The notes under the pieces are model-generated. The model was not told the DNA's origin. It saw only the letters and a program-made list of their open reading frames with translations, and made no database searches. Positions 52,640-64,000 of a DNA stretch of 64,000 nt are shown here, piece after piece; positions within the stretch are counted from its first letter, which is position 1, and every line of letters starts with the position of its first letter. Both the position numbers and the translations under genes were made by a program. Location: NCBI RefSeq assembly GCF_963678635.1, contig NC_087068.1, positions 1,490,001 through 1,554,000 of the forward strand, written 5' to 3'. Source of the DNA: Symsagittifera roscoffensis (lineage: Eukaryota; Xenacoelomorpha; Acoela; Convolutidae).

Positions 52640-55600
52640 TTCTCGATAGCTATGGCCAGTACCACCTGTCCGGATCCAAAAACACAGGTATTTGCCTGGC
52701 ACCTGAACAAGAACTCCGAAACGGGATGTGTGTGAGTGTTTTGTTGAATACACTGGACACAACGGTTTCAATCCAGCGTGGAAGGGAAGTTGGCTACGCT
52801 TTACCATTAAGGACGGACCTTGAACAAACTCCAAACCTGATGAAGCATCGAGTAAAAGACTATCCAACTCATCCAAAAAAATCTGGTTTTGAAAACGATT
52901 CTTGAATTCAAATATTTGTACGAAAAATTTTCGAAAGAAATCCGAAACAAATGACGGCTTGTCGAGCTGCTCGAATTTTCTGGAACTCCCCTTGTCATAT
53001 AAATTAGAGTCTGACAAATCAGTTCTGCCAGAGATGGAGCAATTAAGAGGTGAAACAGGTGAAGGAGAATTTGAGTTGCTTAGGGCAGTTTAAATCGGAA
53101 CGCGAACGTTTTTTTCAAAACATAAGGCAGAGGTTAGTTGTTGTTATTTCGACGAGCATAAAATCGACATAGAAGAATGCGCCGTTACTCACAGGGAGGG
53201 CGCAAGGCGCATGACACCTCATAAATTGGAGGCGTGCCGAGCGGAAATAGAAATACTGCTCAAATACGATATACTAAAACTCTCAAAGGGCTTGTTGGGT
53301 TGTCATGAATTAAAAGAAAGGGGGACAGCTAAGATTCTGTTGCGACTTTCGCTACCTGAACGGGGTGGCCATAAAAGACGGCTACTCAGTACCACGTATA
53401 GACGAGAGCCTCTCGAAACTTTTTTTTTTACTAAACTGAACCTGGGTTCTGCCTTCTGGCAGGTTCTTCTGCGAAAGAAGGACAGAGAAAAGACGGGATT
53501 TGCATGTGAATTGGGCTTTTACCAGTGGAAAACCCAGTGGAAAACGATGCTCTTCGGCTTGTGCAATGCCACGGGGCGACCTTTCATAGAATGATGGCTC
53601 AGGCTTTGACTAGCATAACGAAGAAGTACGGGAAACTCATGATGTGCTATATGGATGACATAGTGATAGCGACACCCACTTTGGCAGACTACATTGACAG
53701 ACTCGATGAGGTCTTCGACTGCATGAAGAGAGCTGGCTTGAAATGCAAACCTTGGAAATGTGCGATCCTTAGCCACTCAATAAAGTACTTGGGAAGAATA
53801 GTAGACAGGCATGGCGTGAGGTCCCATCCGGAAGCGGTGGAGGCCGTGTTAACATGGAAGGCCCCCAGAGCGGACACGCAGCTCATGAACTTCCTGGGAT
53901 TTGCCAATTAATCGAAGTTCGAATGGAAGGAAAGAGCTGAAGACGCCTTCGATAATATAAAGCGGAAACTTTGGGAAGCGGCAGTGCTAGGCATGCCCAC
54001 AGAGAAAAGCATGTACGTTCTCGACACTGATGCTTCAGTGGTAGCAAATTCAGGAATACTGAATCAGGAGCGAGAATGGATGGGAGAACAGTCCCACGGC
54101 ATATGGCAGTAAGGTGTTGAGCGAAACTGAAATGAAATACGGTGCACCAAAAGCAGAACTGTATGCGGTAGTCACGTTCGTGGAGAACAACCGCGCCTAC
54201 CTGGGGAGCGCTCTGGTTGCGTGTGGGTAACCGAGTCCTATCCTGGTTGAAGACGTATTCGATGGATCGGAGTTATACTGTTCGTTGAGAAGTCAGATTG
54301 GATGGCTACCACATGATAATCGAGCACAGGATGCGTGATAGGCACCAAAATGCTGACAACCTCAGTAAGAACACTGAATTTCACGAAAGACTAGAGCAGA
54401 AGCAGGCCAATCAGGCAGAAATAAAGGAGATGGTTAAATAAATCAGGACATCCAATTCCGGGACACCTTGAATTACCAGTGTAGAAAGCGGCAGAAATTA
54501 AGATCTTATCCAAAAACGACGCAGTGCTCTTGGATTTGTTGCTACGTTCAAAGCTGGTCCAACAGGAACTCTCTCGTATGAACATATACAGCCTCTCATT
54601 ACTGGATAAAACGGTGCAGGTCACACCAGAAGGGATGCGGATGCTGGGTGGATTGTTGGAAAGTGAAGTGACTAGAGATGACCCTGAATGGGCAGCACAA
54701 AGAAAACGAAAGCGATTGCAGGAAAGTAGTTGAGCAACTAGTATCCTCGATTCCTCATAGTGTTTTGGTGAGAGCATTATACAAAGAAAAAGAAAAGGAG
54801 ATCGGGACTCAGAAGAAGACTGTCACCTTCGAGGAGCCCGATCACGAATTGATAGAAGTCGAATCGAAAAAACCGTGGGTAACCGAGCCTCCTTGGGCCT
54901 CCTTCTGCGGTAAAAAGCTCATAAGAGCGCAGAGAAATGACCGCATGACAAGCAACTTGAAAAGTTGGACGAAATTTTGTCCGGGGAGTTTAGATAGATG
55001 AGAAGATCGTGCACATCAGAATCTGCCGCGGAAACATGTACCACGACAAACTCATCTGTCGAGAACACCCCGAGGAAATCAGAGATTGACAACTTCTCAA
55101 ACAGGAACTCGAGCACGGGATCAGAATTGTTGGCAGTCCACACATTGCTGGTGAAAACCCGACCAACAGACTTGGACGGGGAAGTGTATCATGACCATGA
55201 TAAGGATCGCTTCCTGTTTACGAGTGAGGAAGTTTTTGATAACGCAGCGGGTGACCTGGAAATGATAGCGGTATCGAAACGTTCCATGAGCTTTTTACCG
55301 CAGAAGGAGGCAGTCAGGACAGATTTTCAACCGTTCAGACAAGAAACAGAGAGCCTTTGGTAAAAATTTGGTGCGTTAAGATGGGCTAAACAATCAGTTG
55401 AGGGTCGTGAAGACATACTTGAATGCAGGATACAGACTCTCGGACTTGCTAAGAGCGCAGAGAAATGACGGCATCACAAGCAACTTGAAAAGGTGGATCA
55501 AAAATAGGGAACCAGACACAGGAGACTTGGAACAGGATAGTTACCGACTCTTGACTCATTACTGTAAGAGGATAGTTACCGACTCGACTCTTGTCGAAGA

Positions 55601-57290
55601 GACATGCGATCATCTGATCAATACTTGGATAGCAAGACATGGATGTCCAATGACATTCCAATCGGACCTACTATGGAGGAGAACCTACTATGGAGCTCAT
55701 GAGACGACGTTCTCAAGTAGCTCAGGCTCATCCCAAAACGAACGGCTTAGTGGCAAGGCAAAATCGGACTCTGGTGTCGTTATTGAGGTTGTATTGATCC
55801 CAAGATATGACTAATTGGGATAGATATCTGCCACAAGTGTTGGTAGCTCATTTTACTTCGCAGTACTCCACCACAGGAATTAGTCCGCACATGATGTTGA
55901 CTGGGCATGAAAAACCTTTGCCTTTGACTTTCTTTTATCCAGAGTATGAAGGAAAGAAAACATCGCTACGAGTCTATGTAAGGGATGTAATCAGATGCAA
56001 GAGCTGAACGATATATGTAGAAGCAATACGCAACAAGCTCAGGCGAGGCAGAGGAAAAAGTGTGACAAGAAGACAGCTGGTGCAAAAGCTTACTCGGTGG
56101 GTGACTTCGTGTGGTTTTTCAGAATGTTATACCACCGAAAGGAAAAAAGAAACTCCTGAAGAATTGGAGGTACGTTTTTACAGACTAAATACCGGCCGAG
56201 CTACGCACTTTGAAATTATTAAACCATACAACCCAACCAAAGTGGACTGGTGTATACCTGAAGACATGAAAGATGGCGATTACTTGATGATGGACCCTGC
56301 TTTCGAAGTCAATGAGAAAGGCACCAGGGAAAATAACGATGGAAATGAGGCGCTGCAAAAGAAACAAGTCCGCCGCTGGACCTGGATTCTAATGAATTAA
56401 TTGAGGTGGATGAGGAAACCTTACCCTATGCGAAAAAAGACTGGGAAACAAAAATTGTACGACGGCAGTCGTACAAACAAGAATTAACGAACCTGTGCGT
56501 CTTGGAGTGGTTGAACGAAATGACATCAGATCCAAAAAAACCAGTGTCACGAATCACGACGTAGACTGCGAGAGCAAGAAATAAATAAAGAATGTCAAAG
56601 ATGATCCTTCCTGGGCAGCCCATGAAGGACAATTGCTCATTCCTGCGTCCAACCTTAACTTAAAATCCGCTATGCGATCGACGGGACGTCGATGGAAATT
56701 TTTGTGCGGGGAGTGGGGGTAGGATATACCCGCACCGAAAAGTTATTATTAAGAAGAAATGAGAACTGCAAGAGAAACAGGCACCTAGAGGCAGAAGCAC
56801 ATGAAGGCCCTAAAGAACCAGACATAGGGAGAGTAATAGAGTCATCTCACAACTTGCTAAATAAATATTCTATAAACATAATACCAGCAAATAAGGAGTT
56901 TATACTTACAGATAGCACGTTCGCGATAGCTTTCACTGCGGAAACGACCTTTAGATCAGCGTTAGCAGCAGACTTTAAGAGAGACTACAATACCTCAGAG
57001 TTTTTGTGGAAGGAAATACCAGGAATAATAGATGTAGCAGCTTTGCAACCGGCGGCTTCGCAAACACCAGGAGAGTACTTATGCTTCTTGGCGACGAGGG
57101 CGACGGAAAAGCAGCAGGTGGACCCTGACGACACTAGGAGACTTCCTAGTGAAGAGTGGAGTGAAAGAACTCTCGCTTCCGGTATACGACCAAAACCAAT
57201 GACGACTGCATCCTTGGTAGCTGTAAGCGCTGATATATGTGATCTTTTCTGATGCCAATATAGAAGTGTATCTATATAGGAAAAGATTTA
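52640..57290 (+). pseudogene. Element III pol pseudogene (protease end to macro-like domain)
   Basis: Begins in the protease-RT linker (CVSVLLNTLDTTVSIQRG at 52730). It goes through RT (CYMDD at 53645-53659; PFIE replaces 'TFQR' because of a small change), RNase H (about 53990-54340), the tether with one TTTGTCCGGGGAG at 54976, a truncated integrase and the macro-like region (56920-57290). Integrase lacks the HHCC zinc domain and the first catalytic Asp: sequence jumps from the tether end (DLEQDSYRLLTHY) to ETCDHLINTWIARHGCPMTFQSD. Many stops and shifts. Gag is absent. Confidence 0.85.
56920..57290 (+). pseudogene. Element III macro-like domain, frameshifted
   Basis: Reads STFAIAFTAETTFRSALAADFKRDY and EYLCFLATRATEKQQVDP in one frame. 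After a shift near 57130, LSLPVYD-type text follows in another. Conservation with Element I is good in the strands and helices, which supports a real domain with constraint in the past. Confidence 0.6.
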
Positions 57291-57291
57291 T

Positions 57292-57655
57292 TATTTGAGT
57301 ATAGGTTGAGTGTAGGTCGAGTGGAGGATGTGTTTTTTTTTATTGTGTTATGTTGTTATGTTATCAAGATCTTGGGTTCGGAAGGGTTAGTGACCGCGAA
57401 TGCTCAAACAATAACTTTAAGAATAGATCCAAAGTGTTGACTGTCCACTCTTAGATCGAATTCCAAGATTTTAGGTTGAATTGATTTTTAAAACATCTTA
57501 AGATCAAAATCGTCTTATCTGAATGTCTTTAAAGCTATTTTAAAATGAAATTTGGGCAAGGTTAACAGATCTGATAGTCGTGACCTTATTTTCAGATCCT
57601 GATTGATCAATTAAATCTTTGAGTTTCAATTTCGCGAAATCAACTTAACGAATTC
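57292..57655 (+). promoter_or_regulatory. Spacer with splice-acceptor-like site before downstream block (Element III)
   Basis: Homologous to 27304-27673. It has CTTATTTTCAG ending at 57595, then the conserved CCTGATTGATCA, 60 bp before the coding region of A. TTCGGAAGGGTTAGTGACC at 57374-57392 resembles the 13-bp motif clustered upstream of Gag. Confidence 0.5.
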
Positions 57656-57784
57656 AATAATCGAAAAAGGCAATTTTGACGATCTGATGGATTTGACCGA
57701 GGTATACATAGGGCCAGTAATAGACGAGCTTTACGTAGGCTGCTGAAAAAAGATTATGCCCAGGATGACCCAGAGATGGCCATG
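57656..57784 (+). pseudogene. Start of downstream ORF A (Element III), cut by duplication junction
   Basis: Broken frames read NFDDLMDLTEVYIGPVIDELY and DDPEMAM, matching the first 45 residues of ORF A in Element I (NLDELMDLAEAYVELMIDAIY, EDPEVVM). It stops at 57784 where unit B of the tandem duplication begins. Confidence 0.75.
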
Positions 57785-59749
57785 TTAAATGATTGGGCCA
57801 AAAATTGTCCTTCTCTGGATCCCTGATAGATCCGCTAGTCCACACAATAGTGATTACTCAAGTCCTCATGAGACAAAATCTTGAGTTCCAGGTCCTCTGT
57901 TAACTCCTGTCTACATGCCAGCTCTTGTAGATCCAGATTCCATATGTTCTTCAAACACCTGGCCTTGCTCCAGCCCTCCAGAAATTGTCTTGAGGTCTTC
58001 TTCTCGTTGCCGCATTCTATCACCGCGACAGAGACACAACTAAGCTTCGTCTTGTCGAAGAGCCTCTCGTATCCTTTTTGTGGGACTCCGAGCCTTGATG
58101 ACTACTTCTGCTACTTGCCGAGTTGTCCCTAGAGTCTCTTCTCCCCCCAGCCTCGCCTTCTCGGGTCTGACTGGGGAAAAAGGAAGTTCTGGAGAAGGGC
58201 CAAGAGTAACATGTCTCACTTCCACCAACTCCAACTCTAGACTGTTCATGTGTCGCTGGAAGACTTGATTAAACCACTCCGTTCCTCTTGGTCGATCAAA
58301 GTTGATGCCAACAGGTGAGCTTCCCTCCGAAAGGGAATCTTCCATCATGCGGGCCAAGTGTAAGAGGACTTTCACTCTGGATCTCAAGTAATGCGCCGTT
58401 GATTTGACGCACCCTCTCATCCATATTCCGTCTATTGTCGTCCAGCTGCATGTTTTATGGCACAGTTCAAATTGTCAAAATCGTGCGGCCCGAAAAATCC
58501 TCTCATATTGTAAAAAGCCCCTTTTTTCTCCGATAACTGAGTCATCTTCCTGTATTCACATCTAGAAAGGTCCTTCTTGCCCATTATCATTGTGACCGTG
58601 TGTGTTTTCCGCACCTCCAGCGCCTCTAGTGAAGCCAGCATTTGAAGCATCGCCGCACCTGAGAAGCTCAAGTTAATGCTTTGCCAGCGAGCCCTGACTC
58701 TACTGAGGACCCTAACGAAATTGCCCTCAATGATCAAGTGAACGGCGCAGTTGGATATCCTTGGCTCCGTCAGATAATCCAACCAGGCCGCATCGTTGAA
58801 TGATTTTCTCATTTCGTACTAGTCGGTTTTTCTTCCGACGCGGGGATCTCGAGCGTCCTTGCCTGTAATCTCTCTTGCAGTTCCTTGAAACGAGACGTCC
58901 CGCCGTTGCTTTGGCTCCCATTTGAAGTGTGCGTCAATTCACGGAGTGCTACATCTGCCGTGAGTGGCTTGGTCTGTCTCATGTCCAGATCTGTCAATGA
59001 TGGTGTGGATTCTGGATGGTCCACGTCTCCAGATCTTTGCTAATGTGCTCTATCGAGATTAAACGACCAGTCGCCCTGGAAGCTTCGTCAAAGTACATTA
59101 TGACTCCGGCCTCGAACGGGAGCCAGAAGTTCGCTCGGCGTGTTCGCCTTTCGGCATCTATTTTTCGCTGTTTCTTGCTGCAACTTCTGGATCTGCTCGA
59201 GCTCCGAATTCAGCTGATCCCGGGTAGCTGCTTGCTGCTGCAACTTTTGGACCTGCTCGAGTTCCAACTTCACCTGGTCCAGGGTAGCGGCTTGCTGCAA
59301 CTTCCGAATTTGCTCGATTTCCGACTTCAGCTGGCCCCTATTCGCGGCTTTCTCATGTAGTTTCCCGATCTGCTCCAGCTCAGGTCTCATTTGATCACTT
59401 TCAAGAGCAGCTTGGTCCCGTTCGCATTGAATCCTCTCCAACTCCCTCTTCAATCTGAAAGTGTCCGGGTACTCTTCTTCCGTTTGTTGTGATCGAATTA
59501 TAGATGTAGGCTGGCTAATCATTTGACCTGCTATCCTCGTCGTTGGGACGAGGAAACAAGCCAGCACCATACTCAGTGGTGTTACTCAAGCCGGGATTTC
59601 CTCAAGCCTCCATGGGTGCTCCACGACAGCCACCTGGTTTGCTCCTCGTTCGACATTCCCTGGGACGTGTAGACCACCATGAACACTGTTTCCATCGCAG
59701 ACTCGCTGCCTTCTTCTTGAGACTCTAGTTGCAAGATGGCATTCAACAT
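57785..59749 (-). pseudogene. Duplicate of the Element II A pseudogene (unit B)
   Basis: Copy of 50079-52040 with few differences. It contains the coiled-coil array (59180-59420) and the eroded SGNH domain (58040-58812; IIEGNFVR, IMGKKD, VGINFD). It ends at CATCGCCA (59756), where the sequence jumps to Element III pol. Confidence 0.8.
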
Positions 59750-59756
59750 CATCGCC

Positions 59757-62700
59757 AAAAAAATCTGGTTTTGAAAACGATTATTGAATTCAAATATTTA
59801 TACGAGTTCCGAAACAAATGACGGCTTTTCGAGCTGCTCGAATTTTCTGGAACGCCCCTCGTCTTATAAATTAGAGTCTGACAAAACCAGTTCTGCCAGA
59901 GATGGAGCATTTAAGAAGTGAAACAGGTGAAGGAGGATTTGAGTTTAGTTCGGAACGCGAACGTTTTTTTTTTCAAAACATTAGGCGGAGGTTAGTTTTT
60001 GTTACTTCGGCGAGCAAGAAATCGACCTAGAAGAAGGCGACGTTACCCACAGGGAGGGCTGAAGGCGCATGACACCTCATAGATTGGAGGCGTGCCGAGC
60101 GGAAATAAAAATGCTGCTCAAATACGATATAATAAAACCCTCAAAGGGCTTGTTGGGCCGTCATGCAATAAAAGAAAAGAGGAAAGCTAAGATTCTGTTG
60201 CGACTTTCGCTACCTGAACGCGGTGGCCATAAAAGACGCCTACCCAATACCACGTATAGACAAGAGCCTCTCGCATTTTTTTTTTTACTAAACTGAACCT
60301 GGGTTCTGCCTTCTGGCAGATTCTTCTGCGAAAGAAGGACAGAGAAAAGACGGGATTTGCATGTGAATTGGGCTTGTACCAGTGGAAGATGATGCTCTTC
60401 GGCTTGCGCAATGCCACGGGGCGACCTTTCATAGACTGATGGCTCAAGCTTTGACTAGCATAACGAAGAAGTACGGGAATCTCATGATGTGCTATATGGA
60501 TGACGTAGTGATAGCGACACCCACTTTGGCAGACCAATTGACAGACTCGATGAGGTCTTCGACTGCATGAAGAGAGCTGGCTTGAAATGCAAACCGTCGA
60601 AATGTGAGATCCTTAGGTACTCATTAAAGTACTTGGGAAGACTAGTAGCCAGGCATGGTGTGAGGTCGGATCCGGAAGCGGTGGAGGCCGTGTTAACATG
60701 GAAGGCCCCCAGAGCGGACACGCAGCTCATGAGCTTCCTGGGATTTGCCAATTAATTGAAGTTCGAATGGAAGGAAAGAGCTGAAGAAGCCTTCGAGAAT
60801 ATAAAGAGGAAACTTTGGGAAGCGGCAGTGCTAGGTTTGCCCACAGAGAAAAGCATGGACGTTCTCGACACTGATGCTTCAGTGGTAGCAATTTCAGGAA
60901 TACTGAATCAGGAGCGAGAATGGAATCGGAGAACAGATCTCAGTTCCACGGCATATGGCAGTAAGGTGTTGAGCGACACTGAAATGAAATACGGTGCACC
61001 AAAAGCAGAACTGTTTGCGGTAGTCACGTTCGTGGAGAAGAACCGCGCATACCTGGGGAGCGCTCTGGTTGCGTGTGGATAACCGAGCCCTATCCTGGTT
61101 GAAGACGTACTCGATGGACCAGAGTTATACTGTTCGTTGAGAAGTCAGGTTGAATGGCTACCACATGATAATCGAGCACAGGATGCGTGATAGGCACCAA
61201 AATGCTGACAACCTCAGTAAGAAAACTGAATTTCATGAAAGACTAGTGCAGAAGCAGGCCAATCAGGTAGAAATCAAGGAGATGGTTATATAAGTCAGGA
61301 CATCCAATTCCGGGACACCTTGAATTACCAGTGGAGAAAAGGGCAAAATTTAAGGTCTTATCCAAAAACGACCCAGTGCTCTTTGATTTGATGCTACGTT
61401 CAAAGCTGGTCCAATAGGAACTCTCTCGTATGAACATATACAGCCTCTCATTGCTGGATAAAACGCTGCAAGTCACACCAGAAGTGATGCGGATGCTGAG
61501 TGGATTGTTGGAAAGTGAAGTGACTAGAGATGACACTGAATGGGCAGCACAAAGAAAACGAAAGCGATTGCAGGAAAGTAGTTCAGCAACTAGTATCCTC
61601 GATTCCTCATAGTATTTTGGTGAGAACATTATACAAAGAAAAAGAACAGGAGATCGGGACTCAGAGAAGACTGTCACCTTTGAGGAGCCCGATCAAGAAT
61701 TGATAGAAGTCGAATTGAAAAACCCGGAACAAGCGAGTTTGTCCAGGGAGTGGGATCTTGTAGAAAGTGGACAAGTAGATGGACAAGACCAGATGGACGA
61801 AAATTTGTCCGGGGTGTTTAGATAGATGAGAAGATCGTGCACATCAGAATCTGCCGCGGAAACATGTACCAGGACAGACTAATCTGTCGAGAACACCCCG
61901 AGGAAATCAGAGATTGACAACTTCTCAGACAGGAACTCGAGCACGGGATCAGAATTGTTGGCAGTCCACACATTGCTGGTGAAAACCCGACCAACAGACT
62001 TGGACGGGGAAGTGTATCATGACCATACTAAGGATCGCTTCCTGTTTACGAGCGAGGAAGTTTTTGATAACGCAGCGGATGACCTGGAAATGATAGCGGT
62101 ATCGAAACGTTCCATGAGCTTTTTACCGCAGAAGGAGGCAGTCAAGACAGATTTTCAACCGTTCAGACAAGAAACAGAGAGCCATTGGTAAAAATTTGGT
62201 GCGTTAAGATGGGCTAAACAATCAGTTGAGGGTCGTGAAGACATACTTGAATGCAGGATACAGACTCTCGGACTTGCTAAGAGCGCAGAGAAATGACCGC
62301 ATCACAAGCAACTTGAAAAGGTGGATCAAAATAGGGAACCAGACACAGGAGACTTGGAACAGGATAGTTACCGACTCTTGACTCATTACTGGAAGAGGAT
62401 AGTTACCGACTCGACTCTTGTCGAAGAGACATGCGATCATCTGATCAATACTTGGATAGCAAGACATGGATGTCCAATGACATTCCAATCGGACCTACTA
62501 TGGAGGAGAACCTACTATGGAGCTCATGAGACGACGTTCTCAAGTAGCTCAGGCTCATCCCAAAACAAACGGCTTAGTGGCAAGGCAAAATCGGACTCTG
62601 GTGTCGTTATTGAGGTTGTATTGATCCCAAGATATGACTAATTGGGATAGATATCTGCCACAAGTGTTGGGAGCTCATTTTACTTCGCAGTACTCCACCA

Positions 62701-64000
62701 CAGGAATTAGTCCGCACATGATGTTGACTGGGCATGAAAAACCGTTGCCTTTGACTTTCTTTTATCCAGAGTATGAAGGAAAGAAAACATCGCTACGAGT
62801 CTATGTAAGGGATGTAATCAGATGCAAGAGCTGAACGATTTATGTAGAAGCAATACGCAACAAGCTCAGGCGAGGCAGAGGAAAAGGTGTGACAAGAAGA
62901 CAGCTGGTGCAAAAGCTTACTCGGTGGGTGACTTTGTGTGGTTTTTTAGAATGTTATACCACCGAAAGGAAAAAAGAAACTCCTGAAGAATTGGAGGTAC
63001 GTTTTTTCAGACTAAATACCGGCCGAGCTACTATTGAAAATATTAAACCATACAACCCAACCACAGTGGACTGGTGTATACCTAAAGACACGAAAGAGGG
63101 CGATTACTTGAGGATGGACCCAGCTTTCGAAGTCAATGAGAAAGGCGGCAGGGAAAGAATTGATGGAAATGAGGCGCTGGAAAAGAAACACGTCCGCCGC
63201 TGGACCTGGATTCTAATAAAATAATTGAGGCGGATGAGAACACCCTACCCTATGTGAAAAAAGACTGGGAAACAAAAATTGTATTGTACAACGGCAGTCG
63301 CACAAACAAGAGTTAACGAACCAGTGCGTCTTGGAGTGGTTGAACGAAATGACATCAGATCCAAAAGAAAACAGTGTCACGATTCACGGCGTAGACCGCG
63401 AGAGCAAAAAATAAATAAAGAATGTCAAAAACGATCCTTCCTGGGCAGCCCATGAAGGGCAATTGCTCATTCCTGCGACCAACCTTCACTTAATATCCGG
63501 TATTCTATCGACGGGACGTCGATGGATATTTTTGTCCGGAGAGTTGGGGTAGGATTTACACGCACCGAAAAATTATTTTAAAAAAGAAATGAGAACTGCA
63601 AGAGAAACAGGCACCTAGAGGCAGAAACAAATGAATGCCCTCAGGGAGAGTAATAGAGTCATCTTTCAACTTGCTAAATAAATATTCTATAAGCATAACA
63701 CCAGCAGATAGCGATTTTATACTTACAGTTAGCACGTTCGCGATAGCTTTCACTGCGGACATGACATTTAGAAGAGCGTTAGCAGTAGACTTTAAGAGAG
63801 AATACAACAAAATAGAAGTTTTGTGGAAGCAAATACCAGGAATAGTAGGTGTAGCAGCTTTGTCACCGGCGGCTTCGCAAACACCAGGAGAGTACTTTTG
63901 CTTCTTGGTGACGAGGCCGACGGAAAAGCAGCAGGTGGACCCTGACGACACTAAGAAACTTCCGAGTTAAGAGGGGAGTGAAAGAACTCTCGCTTCCGGT
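59757..64000 (+). pseudogene. Duplicate of Element III pol (unit B), partial at window edge
   Basis: Repeats the Element III pol: RT CYMDD at 60490-60504, RNase H region 60756-61200, tether 61280-62340 with two degenerate copies of the 13-mer 66 bp apart (61738 and 61804), truncated integrase 62400-63220 with the same missing HHCC/first Asp as unit A, and the macro-like domain from about 63700 (STFAIAFTADMTFRRALAVDFKREY, EYFCFLVTR). A TAA at 63967-63969 interrupts it. The sequence continues beyond the window. Confidence 0.85.

Larger units (their letters stand above)
50079..57784. repeat. Tandem segmental duplication, unit A
   Basis: Head-to-tail duplicate of 57785-64000 (unit B continues past the window). 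The match starts at TTAAATGATTGG (50079 against 57785). It covers the minus-strand A pseudogene and the plus-strand Element III pol. Identity is about 95 percent by eye. Shared disabling lesions in pol show that duplication came after decay. Confidence 0.85.
57785..64000. repeat. Tandem segmental duplication, unit B
   Basis: Second copy of 50079 onwards, running off the window. It differs from unit A by a deletion corresponding to 52041-52873, flanked by CCA in both places, and by scattered substitutions and small indels. Confidence 0.85.

Overview
The window looks like repeat-rich chromosomal DNA of a small metazoan. The organism cannot be named from the sequence. Only two host genes are recognisable, both on the minus strand near 11 kb: a TRIAP1/Mdm35-type mitochondrial chaperone (11343-11591) and, 194 bp downstream, the first exon of a SNX27-type PDZ sorting nexin (10835-11148). 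The gap between them holds an AATAAA signal followed by a 3' splice-acceptor-like site. That is how trans-spliced operons look in nematodes and some other invertebrates, so a nematode-like host is my best guess.

Almost everything else is transposon sequence. Positions 1-3454 are AT-rich, with a decayed Tc1/mariner fragment. Positions 3455-10218 hold three head-to-tail, mutually similar pieces of a CR1/jockey-type LINE. A second LINE family occurs twice on the minus strand (11790-13580 and 39626-41930). The stretch 13580-18780 is a complex leader region: an LTR-like inverted copy, a 0.4 kb inverted repeat enclosing 2.9 kb, and about 16 copies of a 13-bp motif of the type ATCCGGARGGGTC.

The centrepiece is a giant Ty3/gypsy-type retroelement on the plus strand (Element I, about 18.4-37.1 kb). 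It encodes Gag with two CCHC knuckles, a damaged protease, reverse transcriptase, RNase H, an unusual tether of about 420 residues, a DD35E integrase and a C-terminal extension that resembles a macro (ADP-ribose-binding) domain. After a 370-bp conserved spacer comes an 8.6-kb block of downstream reading frame (27674-36259). This block contains an SGNH/GDSL-type hydrolase domain with its catalytic residues present, a second SGNH-like region and several domains I do not recognise. Related copies show that the pieces of this block were joined in longer frames. In Element I the frames are now broken by single-base shifts and in-frame stops.

Relatives fill the rest of the window. Element II (minus, 43239-52135) is a gag-pol-less, strongly decayed copy of the downstream block. 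Its 3' end is present a second time at 37143-39625. A plus-strand fragment lies at 41985-43240. Element III (plus, 52640-57784) is a decayed pol with the macro-like domain and the start of the downstream block. The segment 50079-57784 is then repeated in tandem from 57785 to the window end, with an 0.8-kb internal deletion.

The most interesting points are the macro-like domain, the SGNH-containing giant downstream block, the RNase H-integrase tether with its 66-bp repeat, the 13-mer that recurs in different reading frames, and the missing matching LTR pair. No database search was possible, so novelty of the element family is not established.
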